Shown here in pieces: positions 22,911 to 34,705 of a DNA stretch of 61,130 nt. Source of the DNA: Fomitopsis serialis (Eukaryota > Basidiomycota > Agaricomycetes > Polyporales > Fomitopsidaceae); contig NW_025955193.1 in assembly GCF_022376445.1 (NCBI RefSeq), forward strand, positions 1 through 61,130. Reading direction: 5' to 3'. Made by a program: the position numbers and the translations under genes. Below the pieces are notes generated by a model, which ran no database searches, had not been told where the DNA came from, and saw only the letters and a program-made list of their open reading frames with translations. The first letter of the stretch is position 1, and the number at the start of each line of letters is the position of its first letter.

Positions 22911-25359
22911 TTATATCTTGGACTTCAGGCGTGCTGACACCATGCTCTCGTCTAAAGAAGAAAAAAATATGTCAGGGACACGAAACTTGCTGGTGATGGG
23001 GCACGGTGACGCTCACAGTTGCCAAAGTACAAGCTGTCACTGGGCACGGATACAATGTGCTGGTGAATAGACCCGGCGTCGACCATCTCCGGGACGACCT
23101 CCTTGATCGTGCGAGCACCCAGCAGCCGCATGTTCATCTCGAACTCGTCCTTCACAGCGTTGGTCAACACACCGGACAGACGGCAAACTATGCAGGACGT
23201 ACGTGAAGGATCTGCAGAGCGTGCTCGACACCGTCTTGGCCATACGAAGAGAACGCATACAAGAACGGCCGGCCAATGCCCACTGCCAACCACAACCCAT
23301 CAGCCCACACTTCGACGCACTACGCGAAAGTGCACGCACCCGCTGTGGCACCAAGCGCAATAGCTTTGAGCACATCCGATGCGCGGCGCACACCGCCGTC
23401 GACGAACAGCTGGAACTTCTCGTTCGGGAACGTCAGCCCGCGGCGGGCCTTGAGTTCCCGAACGACCTCGACCAGCGTCTCCACGCCAGATCGCGAGAAC
23501 TCGAGCTGCCGCCCACCGTGGTTCGAGAGCACAACGCCCGCGAGGCCCGCATCGTAAGCCAATAATGCGTCCTCCCAGCATTGCACGCCCTTCAGGATGA
23601 TGGGCACTAAGAATGTCTGTAAGTGATACGGTTGCTGTGCAGGAGAATGAGGGCATACTCTTGGTAATCGACTGGAACCACGGAATGTCCTTCCAGTCGA
23701 GACTTGTGTCAATGAAGGACTGGAATGAACGCCACGTTGAGGTCATGTACTGGCATAACCAATGCACAAAAACATACACTGATAGCCCTCGCGGCACCCT
23801 GTGACCGATCAACCTTGTCTGATACCTTGTTGTCTGTAACCTCTGATGGGTCCTCCGCCTCGAACTTCATGCGCATGTCCTGTCAATCCACGTGAGCCAT
23901 CCCGAACGCACCCCAGAACTTTCAGGCCAACCTTTTCACGGCGTCCAAGCTGGGGCGCATCCACAGTGATGAACAAGCCCTTGATCCCGCGCCTCTCCGC
24001 GTGCTGCACGAACTTTTTCGTAATCTCCCTGTCCGAGTTGACGTACAGCTGCAAAAACTGCACTTGACCGGGCGCCGCGTTGTCGACGATCTCGTCGAAC
24101 GAGCACGATGCCAGAGTCGGAATCTATTGAAGGAGGATCGGCGTGTCAGCGTGCGCTCGAAGGAAGATAATGTCGGCGCCGCTTACCATTTGGATGACGT
24201 TGTGTTTCGCCGCAGCTCTTGTCAGGTTGAGCTCGCCGTCCGGGTGTCCGAGCTTTCCGAGTGCTGTCGCAGTCTAGCAGAAACCTCAGTTTTAATATTC
24301 AGAGTACGTGTGCTGCACGACTCACGATGTATATTGGCATCTTGGTAGCATGTCCAAGGATCTTCGTCGACCAGTCCACGTTCGTTACACTACGAAGAAT
24401 GCGCGGTCGGAACCATATCCTACCCACTCAAGCATCAGTAACCCGCGCATATACCCCGCCCCATAGCAAGCATCGTACCTGTGGTACGCAGCGTGGTTCT
24501 CACGAGTAGTGATTTCGTCGTCGGCGGCCGAGCTGTAATACGCCCACGCCTTCTCTGTCATCACCTGCCGCGCAATTGCCTGCGTTGGAGTGGGTGGTGA
24601 GTAATAGCCACTGCACAGCTGAATCATCGTCGCACCTCGAAGTCGTGCAGGTTGAGTATCTCGGTGAGCGGGGGCCGCTGCTGCATCCGTTCTTGCCGCC
24701 CCTTCTCCTCATCCGTGACCAAGACCTCAACCTTGAGCACGGTATCAGGGTCGACAGGTCCTAGGCTGGAGAGGCGTTAACGGAAGCCGCATGGAGCAAT
24801 GGCTAACTTACTGCTTCTCAGGCGGCAGGTTGTCATGGATGGCATTTGGCGGGTGAATAGGGTCGTACTCGGCACTTGACCATACATAAGCGTGGCATGG
24901 TGCTTGACGGATGCCTGCGACTCACGTAGCGTCCTTGCCCGCGTACTTCAGAATGATCTTGCTTCCTCCTGTCATTGAGCATTAGCCGCGGTTGCTTTCC
25001 CCGACGTCCGTTGGAGTTTACCTGGGTGCTCTACAGAGGAAATTGAGATCAACAAGGGAGCTCAGGAAGCAGGAAGTACTGACCTGGCAGGAACTCTGTA
25101 ACGTCGTACACCTTGCCTACACAAACAGAAGTGTTAGTCTCGTGCTCAGTAGTTCGCTTGACGTTCGGGGCATGGTTGGACGGCACTGCCAATCTTTCGT
25201 GCAGACAACAGACCACGACTGCTATTGCATTTACATACCCCGCGATGCCCCGCATCTCAACACAACAGTTCCGAATCAAAACTCACCATGCACGATGATC
25301 CAGCAACTCTCCGCCGTGCTATGCGCTGCGACCTCCTTTCCCGACAGGCTCTTGCTCAT
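22911..25359 (-). CDS. Cytochrome b2-type FMN 2-hydroxy-acid dehydrogenase, copy A
   Basis: Sixteen exons run from 25359: 25287, 25116-25084, 25030-25022, 24968-24926, 24874-24812, 24765-24636, 24579-24479, 24419-24326, 24273-24187, 24123-23932, 23879-23778, 23719-23659, 23606-23340, 23282-23203, 23149-23017 and 22951-22911. Together they give 1,509 nt (502 aa) with every phase consistent. An N-terminal cytochrome b5 domain (WIIVHGKVYDVTEFL, EHPGG, KYAGKDAT) precedes an FMN-binding (S)-2-hydroxy-acid dehydrogenase barrel. That barrel shows YYSSAADDEIT, the active-site SNHGGRQL, DGGVRRASDVLKA and GRPFLYA. Such enzymes oxidise L-lactate or related hydroxy acids and pass electrons through haem. 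Unlike yeast Cyb2 there is no mitochondrial presequence, so a cytosolic location is inferred. The HPGG haem-ligand motif is encoded by a 9-nt micro-exon (25022-25030). Confidence 0.88.
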
Positions 25360-26130
25360 CTTGCGCTAACCAGTCGAATCTAGTACAAATGGGAGGTGGT
25401 CGTAGCACCGACAGGGATGACACGGAAGTCCGAGAATGTGACGAGGATAATATGGTGAGTGACGGACGTCCAACCCCATCCTACCCCGCACTTCTGCTCA
25501 CGCCTGACCGGCGGCCCGTGACTCCGCAGGATGCCCATGCATGGACGGACTCCCGAGTCCGGATCCCCGAAAACGACCCGCGTGTTCAGTTGTGGCTATC
25601 GGCTTGCCGCCGGTGAAGACGCTCCCGACGACGGAGAGGGTGAAAGCCAGGTTGGGTGCGCCAGGGGTAAGTATCAGTGAGCTGCAAATGGGCGAGTTGA
25701 GATTGGTAGTTCGGATGCAAGCCGAGTCCCGATCGAGAGGGGAGGTGGCTGTCGATTGCGTTCCGTTTTCAGTGATCTCGGCGACTCGCGGTGGCGGAGG
25801 TGGCGGTGGTCAGTGAGAAAGGACTTACAAGTCGTACAGTAATCCCTGGTATTATGATCATAGTCAACGCGAGCTAGGAACGTTTCCGCACCCTGTGATA
25901 AGACTACCTACTGCTAGTCACCGAAGTATTTTGTTCCCACCGTGCAGGATCACTTGAGAAACGACATGCATATGCGCATAAATCTACAATGGGATAGTGA
26001 CGTCTATGTGTGTGGCAGCAAAATGTACAACATGTAGAGATAATATGCGGGAGTGTATACGGTACAAGATGTAGGCCTGCCAGGCCGTCCAAGCCCCCGA
26101 TCCTTCTGATGCAAAGAAAGCGACGTAAAG
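25360..26130. other. Intergenic region between the lyase gene and CYB2-A
   Basis: The right part is the 3' flank of the lyase gene; the left part is the promoter side of CYB2-A. It contains a short GGCGGAGGT repeat near 25790-25812. No gene is supported. Confidence 0.5.
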
Positions 26131-27477
26131 TTATACCTGTGCGAAGGCTATTCCACCCGCCTGGGCATCGAGCTCGATCACCTCGTCGAGGCCGACGACC
26201 TTGAAGAACTCCTTCGGGTCCATGCCCCGCGCAGACGAGAAGTCGGTGCCCGTCTTCTTGAGCAGGTGCATCGCCTCCCGTACGGCGTGCACCATGGCGA
26301 CGCAGGAGACGAGGGAGAAGACTGTTCGCGAGATCGTCAGCTATATGCGTGGATCGCCGTGGAGGGAAGACTCACTGATGATCTTCGCACCCAGCGCCTC
26401 AGCCTCCTGGCAGGTGAAGGACGGCGTGAGACCACCGGAAATGACGTTGACGAGGACAGGCTTGGGCGCGAGAGCCTTGATCGTCGACGTGAGGAGGTCT
26501 GCCGTCTTCACGCCCTCGATGAAGCACACGTCGGCACCCGCGTCAGCCGCGAGCTTCAGACGCGTGACCGCCTCCTCCATGCCGAGCACCTGCGCAGAAT
26601 CCGTGCGACCGATGATGACGAAGTCGGAGCCGCCGGGAATGGAGTCGCGGGCGATGACCGCGGCGCGGATGCGCTGGAGGAACTCCTCCCGGGAGACGAC
26701 CTGCTTGCCCATGAGGTGGCCGCAGCGCTTGGTCTGGACCTGATCCTCGATGTGGAGGCCGGCAACTCCCGCCTTTGCGTACTTCGTCAGTGTGCGTGCG
26801 ACCATGGCCGGGCCACCGAACCTGAGTAAAATGTCAGACGTGTTTCGAGATGACATGGCGACGATGACGCTTACCCGGTGTCCGCATCAGCAATGACCGG
26901 CATGGAGGGGTTGATGCCGCAGACCATTTCTGCGCTCTATAAACAGTGTGAGAATGAGTTCGAATGAGGTCGTGTGCAGGATTTACCTGGACGAAATCGT
27001 TCAGCGTGGCGATGGCAACGTCGGGCATGCCCAGCCTCGATGCTGTCGTGGCAGCACCGCTGTCAATAACAGATGAGCATTGATCTTTCAAACGCATGAT
27101 GAATTAGACCGACCTCTGGTACAAGCATTCAAAGCCAGCCTCGATAGCGCAGCGAGCGCTGATACCATCGCAGATACCAGGTGCAACCTGTAATCGCTCG
27201 TGAGATAATGTGACTGCTAGCTGTCTAGAACATACTTACCACGATACCCGGGCGGGCAAGCATCTGGCGGAGACGAGTAGCGGGGTTGGAAGAAAGAGGA
27301 CCCTCCAAGTAGTTCTTCGGGTCGAGGCGGGGTTGTAGTAGACGCCATGGCGGGGCGCATCGCCGCTGATGGGGGACGCGGGCTCAGACGAGGGAGGGTG
27401 TCCGCAGAGGGGACGGGTTGCGTCTGGATGGCGAACTGAGTCTGCTCAGACTCCCGGGTGAACTCGAATCCAGGCAT
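26131..27477 (-). CDS. Isocitrate lyase/PEP mutase superfamily lyase
   Basis: Exons 27477-27415, 27365-27240, 27187-27114, 27059-26987, 26936-26875, 26821-26376 and 26321-26131 give 1,035 nt (344 aa). The first intron (27366-27414) has a weak GTCCCC donor and is inferred because it alone brings MPGFEFTRE into frame with the conserved start LDPKNYLEGPLSSNPATRLR. Family signatures are APGICDGISARCAIEAGF, SGAATTASRLGMPD, the metal site DADTGFGG, IEDQ and KRCGHLMGK. The Cys in KRCGH is the catalytic residue kept by C-C lyases (2-methylisocitrate lyase, oxaloacetate acetylhydrolase) and absent from true PEP mutases. Exact substrate cannot be read from motifs; oxaloacetate hydrolysis to oxalate is one possibility in a wood-decay fungus. 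Confidence 0.85.
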
Positions 27478-27595
27478 GTTACAAAGAAGAGAGGGTTATA
27501 AGGATAATCGGAGGGGATGTTGCAGGAGGGACTGTGTGAGTGCCCTGGTGTTGTAGAACGCTGTGGGTTGGGATGCAGCTTGGCAAACCAGCTCG

Positions 27596-27603
27596 CTTTT
27601 ATC
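27596..27603 (-). promoter_or_regulatory. TATA-like box of the lyase gene
   Basis: On the minus strand GATAAAAG lies about 120 bp upstream of the ATG at 27477, a usual fungal TATA distance. Motif only. Confidence 0.35.
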
Positions 27604-29860
27604 CTCTCAGGAAAGCACCCGCCGAGCGGTCTGACATGTCTGCATTCCACCCCACCGACCAAAAACGTATCACGAAGCGCGGATACCGTCACTAACAGCG
27701 CAGACAATCCGCGCCGAGACCAGAAGCCAACGCCACGAAGAAGACCGCCGGAGGTAATACGGTGTCCGATTTCCTGAGCGCCATGCAGAACGGTTGCACG
27801 GAGCGCGGGGAGTTAGAGTGGGGATAGACTGAACGGGAAGCTGAGATCGCTCGGACAGAGCAGCTGCACAGCTCGTGCTTCCGGTCTGTCACGGTCGTCC
27901 GAGGAGGCGTGTCGCTTAAGCGTGTTTTCATGCATCCCGGATTCCCTGTTCGATGCTTGAGCATTCTTGGCGGTGGCGAAGATTTGGAGTACGTACAGGT
28001 CGAGGATCTACACTCCTCGGTGCTGCCATCCTTCGCGGCTTTCGCACTTGGCAGCCAAGCACAGCTCGTCCAAAAAGGACAAAGGTCGTCTCTGATATCA
28101 TAGCCCTATGTTTGGCCTATGTGTTCCTCTCTGGCGTGTGACTGCAAGCCTCTTTCTGTTCGCCTTCCGTGCTGTCAATTCAGATGCTCGCAACATCACA
28201 AGTCCATATTGCCAAGACATACCTCTCATTCAGGCTAAACGCACATTGCCTTCAAGCAAGCTTCAACTTCAATTTTTGACAACGCAGCAGCACGATGCAA
28301 GATTCTCAGAAGTGAAGTACCACTGGCACTCCGCCGAGTCGGAGCGAGTCCGATTGCCGCAGCCACCGGTGGCGCGCCGCGGAGTGGCTGCAAGTGGCAA
28401 CCGTGTGGCTGGAAAGTGACCGTGATGCGGCATGCGTGTTGTCTGCGTCGAATTCCGAGTCTGTCTGTCTGGCCTCTCTAGCCGCAATGATAAGGCATAT
28501 CTTGCGACAAACATCTAGAGCGGCGTGATTTCACTAGCAGTGCACTAAGACGTTTTCCTATCACGATCCATCGTCGTACGTCTCAGCAATCGTCCAATAT
28601 GCCTGACTGTATTTGCACAAGCAGAAAACCTCCGCCGCCGTCTGTCGCACCGATAGTACGGACAATCTCCACAACAGCCTCGAACGCAATACATTCCATC
28701 AAGACGATATGTTGCGGTGCGTCTTGCCATTCTCATCCCGCCAGTCAAGCTGAGACGGGCACACGAGCTTTACGGCGTTAAAGAGGAGATTGCGTGACTT
28801 GGTGTATGTTTCAATCGCGCTCTGTCATTCCATTCCCACTCGTCTGACAAAGAGTCCACTTCCAGAAGACAGGAAGACTGAATGTGCAAGATGCCAGTGT
28901 GGGCGCCGCATGAGCTCGGGGAAGAACGGGTGCCAGACCTCGTTCTTGTACCTGAATGTAGTGAACAATCATTTGGGGCCAATCCACCACGTTTAGCCAA
29001 GGCCGCGAATTGGCAAGCGTCGCAAAGATCAAGGCATCTTGGTTGCATTTGGCAAGGCGCTCAGTCGCCGAGGAATATCGGACTCGTATAGTTGCGATCC
29101 GTTGAAGCAGAAGTTCCTCAACCGTGCCTTTCATGATTCTTGGCTTCGAGTCAATTTCTTCATTCAGCAACGAAGAATGGCTTTTAGGACAAGACAGGCG
29201 CGGACATCAAACCGAATAAGGAACGTCGAAACCCCAGCTTGCCTCGCGCAAGGCCAGACTCTATGCCATTGCGCAACTTCCTGACTACCATCCAGCACAC
29301 TGCACACGGGCCGCAAGTGGTCCTACGTACATCGCACTGTGTTGTACGTCCGAGTTGCGTTGCTCGGCTGTCCACATAGAATTACGGTAAGCTTAGAGCC
29401 AGATATATTCTCAAGAAGCGTGTCATGACACTGGCACCTCCCCTGACATGTCTTCCAAGGTATGCCGATGGCATTCGCCTGCCTCTAGCCGGGTCCGCGG
29501 CACAACGGCTAGACCGACGGTCCGCCTCCAACGGAGACAAGCTGTGGCCTTGCCGCCGCCGGGGAGGCATAGGCTGTCCGATGTGGCCACCTTCGAACCT
29601 CGTCGACTTCACAAACGCCCTCCCGATCTATCACCGACCCCATGGGCTCAGTACCCTCTCCGCCTCCTCCCACCTGGCTACGTCCACAACCCCGCCTGCA
29701 GTTCTCCACTCTATTAGGTGCTGGGTGCACCTGTGGGCCTTAACCGACGCGGACTCCGCACATCCCGCTATGCCCGCGTTGAAAAGAGACGGCCGCCTTG
29801 GAGGCGGCGTACCCACATAGCGCACCGTCCTGTGGTTGCTTATCGCACGCGCGGCTAACC
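27604..29860. other. Central gap between the two CYB2 arms
   Basis: It separates the minus-strand block from the plus-strand CYB2-B. A 119-codon minus frame at 28811-29170 has a coding-looking core (RPWLNVVDWPQMIVHYIQVQ) that I cannot assign; it may be a relic of a gene. The 29430-29860 part is GC-rich, with no trusted gene, and should contain the CYB2-B promoter. Confidence 0.45.
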
Positions 29861-32144
29861 ATGTCTGATATTCGTGTCCTTACTGGTCCTGAAGTCGCCG
29901 AACATGCCAGCAGGGAGAGCTGCTGGATCATTGTGCATGGTAAGCAGTATTTCCTCCTATCGGCCGTTCGTGTGACTCAAGTTCCCTGCAGGGAAGGTGT
30001 ACGATGTCACGGAGTTCCTACCTGGTATGAGCGACGATCTCCGAATACTATACCAGAGCGAGATACTGACAGATGTTCATCAGAACATCCTGGTGGTCAA
30101 GCAATCATCTTGAAGTACGCCGGGAAAGATGCGACGTGAGCTCATCTAGTCGTACAGCTATTGGCACCGTTTACTGAATTGGATGGCTGCCATTGTAGTG
30201 AGGCCTACGAACCAATCCATCCACCGGATGCAATTACCACCAACCTGTCGGTGGACAAACAGTAAGTCGCGCGCTCAACGCGGCAACACCACTCGCGACC
30301 ATCTTCCCCTAGCTTGGGTGCCATCGACGCTAGTACTGTCGCAAAAGTCGTCAAGGAAATCACCGACGAAGAGAAGCAGCGTCAGAAGTACGTGGAAGCG
30401 AGACCTCCTCTCGACACCATCATCAACTTGCATGACTTCGAGGTCCGTCTCATCTATCAGATGCCCTTGGAATGGCTACTGACGTACCGCTGCGACAGAC
30501 GGTAGCAAGGAAGGTCGTCTCAGACAAGGCATGGGTGCGTCTCAACCTTGACAGCGATGTGGCGGCGGCACCACCGACGCTGATCATGTGTAGGCCTACT
30601 ATTCCTCCGCATCCGACGATGAAATCACCTTGCGCGAGAACCGCATGGCATACCAACGGTGAGTTGCGTCATAATTGGGGCGAGGGTCAGGCCGCTCACA
30701 GTAACTGGCAGGGTGTGGTTTAGACCTCGCATCCTCCGTGACGTCACCAGTGTCGACTGGTCGACGACGATCCTTGGTCAGAAGTCGTCACTTCCCGTGT
30801 ACATCGTGAGTACCGACAATGTTGCTTGCGTTGTGGAACCCATCCTAATCCACTATCCTGTACAGTCGGCAACCGCACTAGGCAAGCTCGGACATCCCGA
30901 GGGCGAACTCTGTCTTACACGGGCGGCCCAAAATCATGGTGTCATCCAAATGGTAGTATCCGCACTGAATGGACTGATGAAAACTGAATAACGCGATTCT
31001 ATCTCTCAGGTCGCTACACTAGCATCGTGCTCGTTTGATGAAATAGTGGACGCCACCAAGCCAGATCAGACGCTATTCCTTCAGCTGTAAGTCGCTTGCT
31101 GGCTGAACCACATTTCCAAACCTCCGACGCGTTGGTGCAGGTACGTGAATAGAGACCGGGAGATTACGAGGAAGTACGTCCAGCACGCGGAGGCGCGCGG
31201 CGTCAAGGGGCTCTTCATCACCGTCGACGCCCCGCAGCTCGGCCGGCGGGAGAAGGACATGCGCATGAAGTTCGTCGGCGACGACGGTGTCGCGAAGGTG
31301 CAAGACGGACAGTCTGACATCAAGAAAGACGAGGGCGTTGCCCGCGCTATCAGCGTGAGTCTTCCCGCTCCCGAATAAGCATGGCGCTAATCCGGGCGTC
31401 CTGCAGTCTTTCATCGATCCGAGCCTCTCGTGGAAGGACATCCCATGGTTCAGGAGCATCACGAAGAGCAAGTGTCTTTCTCTGGTGGGCGTTCTAGGGT
31501 GCTAGCTGACGTTGGCTTGGCAGTGCCCATTATCCTCAAGGGTATAGCGACCGCCGAAGACGCTATCTTGGCATACGAGGCTGGCGTCCAGGGCATCGTC
31601 CTCTCAAACCACGGCGGCCGTCAGCTCGACACGGCGCGCTCCGGTCTTGAGGTCCTCGTTGAAGTCGTGCCTGCTCTGCGGGCGCGCGGATACTTCCCGA
31701 ATCCTAACTTCGAGATCTTCGTCGACGGCGGTGTGCGCCGCGCAAGCGACGTGCTCAAGGCCCTCGCGCTTGGGGCGAAGGCTGTCGGTGTCGGCCGGCC
31801 ATTTCTCTACGCGTTCTGCAGCTATGGCCAGGACGGCGTTGAGAAGGCCATCCAGATCTTCCGGGTATGTGACCTCTTTGTATGACCGTGTAATGTCAAA
31901 TTGACTGGGCACCAGGACGAGTTCGAGATGAACATGCGTCTGCTGGGTGCGCGCACTATCGACGAGCTGGTTCCCGAGATGGTCGACGCCAGTGCGCTGT
32001 CCTCGCATGTCGTCCTGACGCCGCAAGACACCCTCTTCCACAACACCTGTGAGCACTTCGTCCACGTCCGAGAGCTAGACCTGGACTAACACGATTGCAG
32101 ATCAACCTCTTGTAGGCGCGACGTTCCAGGACAGCAAGCTGTAG
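29861..32144 (+). CDS. Cytochrome b2-type FMN 2-hydroxy-acid dehydrogenase, copy B
   Basis: Fifteen exons: 29861-29939, 29992-30024, 30084-30135, 30199-30261, 30313-30442, 30499-30534, 30594-30658, 30712-30805, 30866-30952, 31010-31086, 31141-31354, 31407-31467, 31524-31864, 31916-32048 and 32101-32144. They total 1,509 nt (502 aa), exactly the length of copy A. Cytochrome b5 motifs (WIIVHGKVYDVTEFLP, EHPGG, LKYAGKDAT) precede the FMN barrel (YYSSASDDEITLREN, FITVDAPQLGRREKD, LSNHGGRQLDTARSG, DGGVRRASDVLKALALGA, GRPFLYAF). Reaction and location are as for copy A. Intron positions differ: B lacks the intron after the HPGG codons, the one after the REK codons and the one before the GRPFLYA exon, but has two that A lacks. 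The intron at 31468 starts with GC. No damage is seen. Confidence 0.9.
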
Positions 32145-32329
32145 ACTCCACGTGCGCTATTCCCTCAAGTCCAAGTATCATACCACTTCTGTCGCAGTCG
32201 CAGTCCGCTTGTACTTTAGGTGTAACATACCTGGACTGTGTGACTACCCTGACGAACGGGACCTTCAAGCTGCACTGAAGATCGTCGCATCGTTTCTCGG
32301 ACATGAAATTCGTAAGCATATTCCACGAT

Positions 32330-33187
32330 TTACAATACCAAGGCCACTGCGCCGGCGCCGGCAGTCCAACATATCCCCAGAGAAACCGAAGCAACGATGC
32401 TAGCGCTCTGTGGCAAGCGCGCCCAGGCGTAGCAGAGTCCCCCTGCTAGCGCAAGCATGAATCCTATGATGGAGAACCACATGCACAGAGTATGGCAGTG
32501 TTGTATGAGATGCGTCGGCGGGCCACTGGCGGAGCGGAAAGGCCCGCACTGCTCCAAGTGTGGACTGGTCGTCCAGAGACCTCCGCGTAGCATGTTGGAC
32601 GAGCGCCCGGACTCTAAGGAGGGTCTTGCTTCTGCTTGCCACTCTTCCTCAGTGGCTTCCTTGACGCGGTATCCTATGAGCAAGAACGAGGCAAGAAAGG
32701 CGAGGATAGCTATTTTCATAACACCAGCGTGAGCTGAGATGTGCCCATGGTCGCACGAACGACTTACCTGCGCTCAAATGGACAGTGAATGCACCGGCCA
32801 GTACGGTGCACGCAGCGATTTGAAGACGAGTTGTCGGCTGATCCCGAGCTGGTGTAACGGAACCTAGCAGTTGTGCCTCTAGACTCGCAAAGAAGGTTGT
32901 CTAGAAAGACCGAATTTCTGAACGGCCAACCTACTTAGTATCAACGAGCCCACGCACAATCACACTGATGAGCTGTAGCCGTGCCTCCCAAGATTGGACA
33001 ATATCGTTTTCAGCTGCTTTGCGTTGTTTCTCATTCAGCTGACACTGGTCCTCACGGTCTTGCGTCACTGCAGCATCATGTCTCAGTGGAAAAGGAAACA
33101 CGACTAGTGGAAACGGAGAGAACATTGCATACTTTGTCTCTTAGGCTTGGATTCCTTCTCTGGAGCGTAGCCACCGTCGCGCACCAT
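32330..33187 (-). CDS. Multi-pass membrane protein, unknown function, copy 1
   Basis: Exons 33187-33133, 33067-32958, 32900-32768 and 32709-32330 give 678 nt (225 aa). The start at 33187 (MVRDGGYAPEKE) lies inside an exon open to 33197, so an upstream exon is possible. A charged, likely cytosolic N-terminus leads into RLQLISVITTFFASLEAQLLG. Hydrophobic segments follow (GAFTVHLSAAILAFLASFLL, LCMWFSIIGFMLALAGG, SVSLGICWTAGAGAVALVL), so there are 3-4 membrane spans. The same family and exon layout recurs at 34706-35788. I know such proteins in Agaricomycetes only as uncharacterised. It converges on CYB2-B, with a 185-bp gap between stop codons. Confidence 0.7.
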
Positions 33188-33197
33188 TGGAGCGGTC

Positions 33198-34705
33198 CTG
33201 TTCACTAAAGTTTTATTAGGTGAGCGTCGCCCGACTCCATCGCGGAGCTGCCTCCGATCCCGACTCGGAGGAACGCTTGCACAGCATTGCGCCGTCGCAG
33301 GAAACTGTGGTACTCACCATCTCCTTGGTGTGGCCCGGGCATACTGGATCGTAGCGGTAGTAGCCTCGGTACGAACCTAGGACTGCAGAGGCCTCTATGC
33401 TGCAACGTTGCGTCCGACTCACTGCCAGTGGTCGCAGCGCGGGGCGCAGAGCGACCCCGACTCAGGCTTTATGAGCGCAGGTTGACGTTCAAGTTGGTGC
33501 CGGTGGCTGACAGCTCCTTCGAGTCCATGACGGCTCTCCACCGCTTCGGAGCCTCCACCGACGTCTAGCGGTCTTGCGGTCGTGTGGTCAACGACCACTG
33601 TTCAGATCAGCAGCTATAGCATGGAACAGAAGCACTAATATGGGCACCGGGATCATTCTTGCATGCTCCGGAGCGAAGCGGACGCCACTTCATCACGCCG
33701 CCTCGGCGGAATGCAGCGCCTTCGACCCGAGGATGGACAGAAACGTCGAATTATGGCGGCGCGCCGCTCACGAGCCACTGGACGGCGGCAACATATATCA
33801 GGTTTCCCTAAATGGACGCGTCAGATGATGATGCAGGCCACAGCACACCCGGATCCGTGCATCAGGCTTGTGTGCCGCTATTGTCAGTGCCACTGATGCA
33901 TGAGGTACTGACCAGGGTTCAGCGGAAAACCAGCCTCGAACGCAGGTCCGGACTCGGAGAGCTGTACACTTAGCATGTCAAATGTTGTGTTACTGATCAT
34001 GACAAGCATCATTGCGAATTTGCGGTTCGTTTCATACTAGTCAATATCAACGTGACATTTACCAATGCGTTGAGGAACGGAACGTACTATGATACGGTGG
34101 CAGTTGAAGTTGCTATTGGCCTCTGTCATAGTCTAGCATAGGAGCGACGGCCGCACTGGTAAACAATTAAGGAGACGTCCATATACGCCCACATCCACGT
34201 ATAATCACGTGTCTCCATTATTGGTACATACTGTACAGTGTACATGTATCGTTTCTCTACTACTTGGTACTACTTGGTCATTTGGCGACTCGAATCAAGA
34301 AACGTGCCGTATGTGAATAATCCAAGTACATGGAGCAAGAAACAGCGGCCGGTAGACCTGCGATCCACACAAGGTAAGAACCATGCAACGGCCGTCAATC
34401 AAGGAAGGTATCAACCCTACAGTAAGTACTAGGCATCAGTGGATCTGAGTCAGAGACTCCTGCAGGACTCGTGGAGTATTATCACCGATGACTATGGTAT
34501 TGGGAGTGATAGAATAATATGATAGCAGATGCGTAATCCACTGAAATGAAGGAAGCACAAGAGATGGGTGTTATAGATACATGAAGCTGGTCGTAAGCAC
34601 GCGTTAACGTATGCAAGTGGTCAATGATGTTGGGAAGATCTGTGAGTGCCGTTCGTCGCATGTCATGAGAAGCGTCTCTGTGGGGTACGTAGCCTTCACC
34701 ATGTG
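33198..34705. other. Gap between the membrane-protein paralogues
   Basis: A minus-strand stretch at 33300-33420 (SYRGYYRYDPVCPGH) followed by a GTGAGT donor looks exon-like and could be an upstream exon of copy 1, but its phase does not fit the next exon. The rest shows nothing recognisable. Confidence 0.4.

Noticed and set aside
28811..29170. 119-codon minus frame as a real gene
   Set aside because: The core looks protein-like, but I found no neighbouring exons or recognised family; kept only as a possible relic.
33216..33422. Minus-strand exon-like segment upstream of membrane-protein copy 1
   Set aside because: A donor follows it, but its phase does not fit the next exon, and the copy 1 frame can start at 33187 without it.
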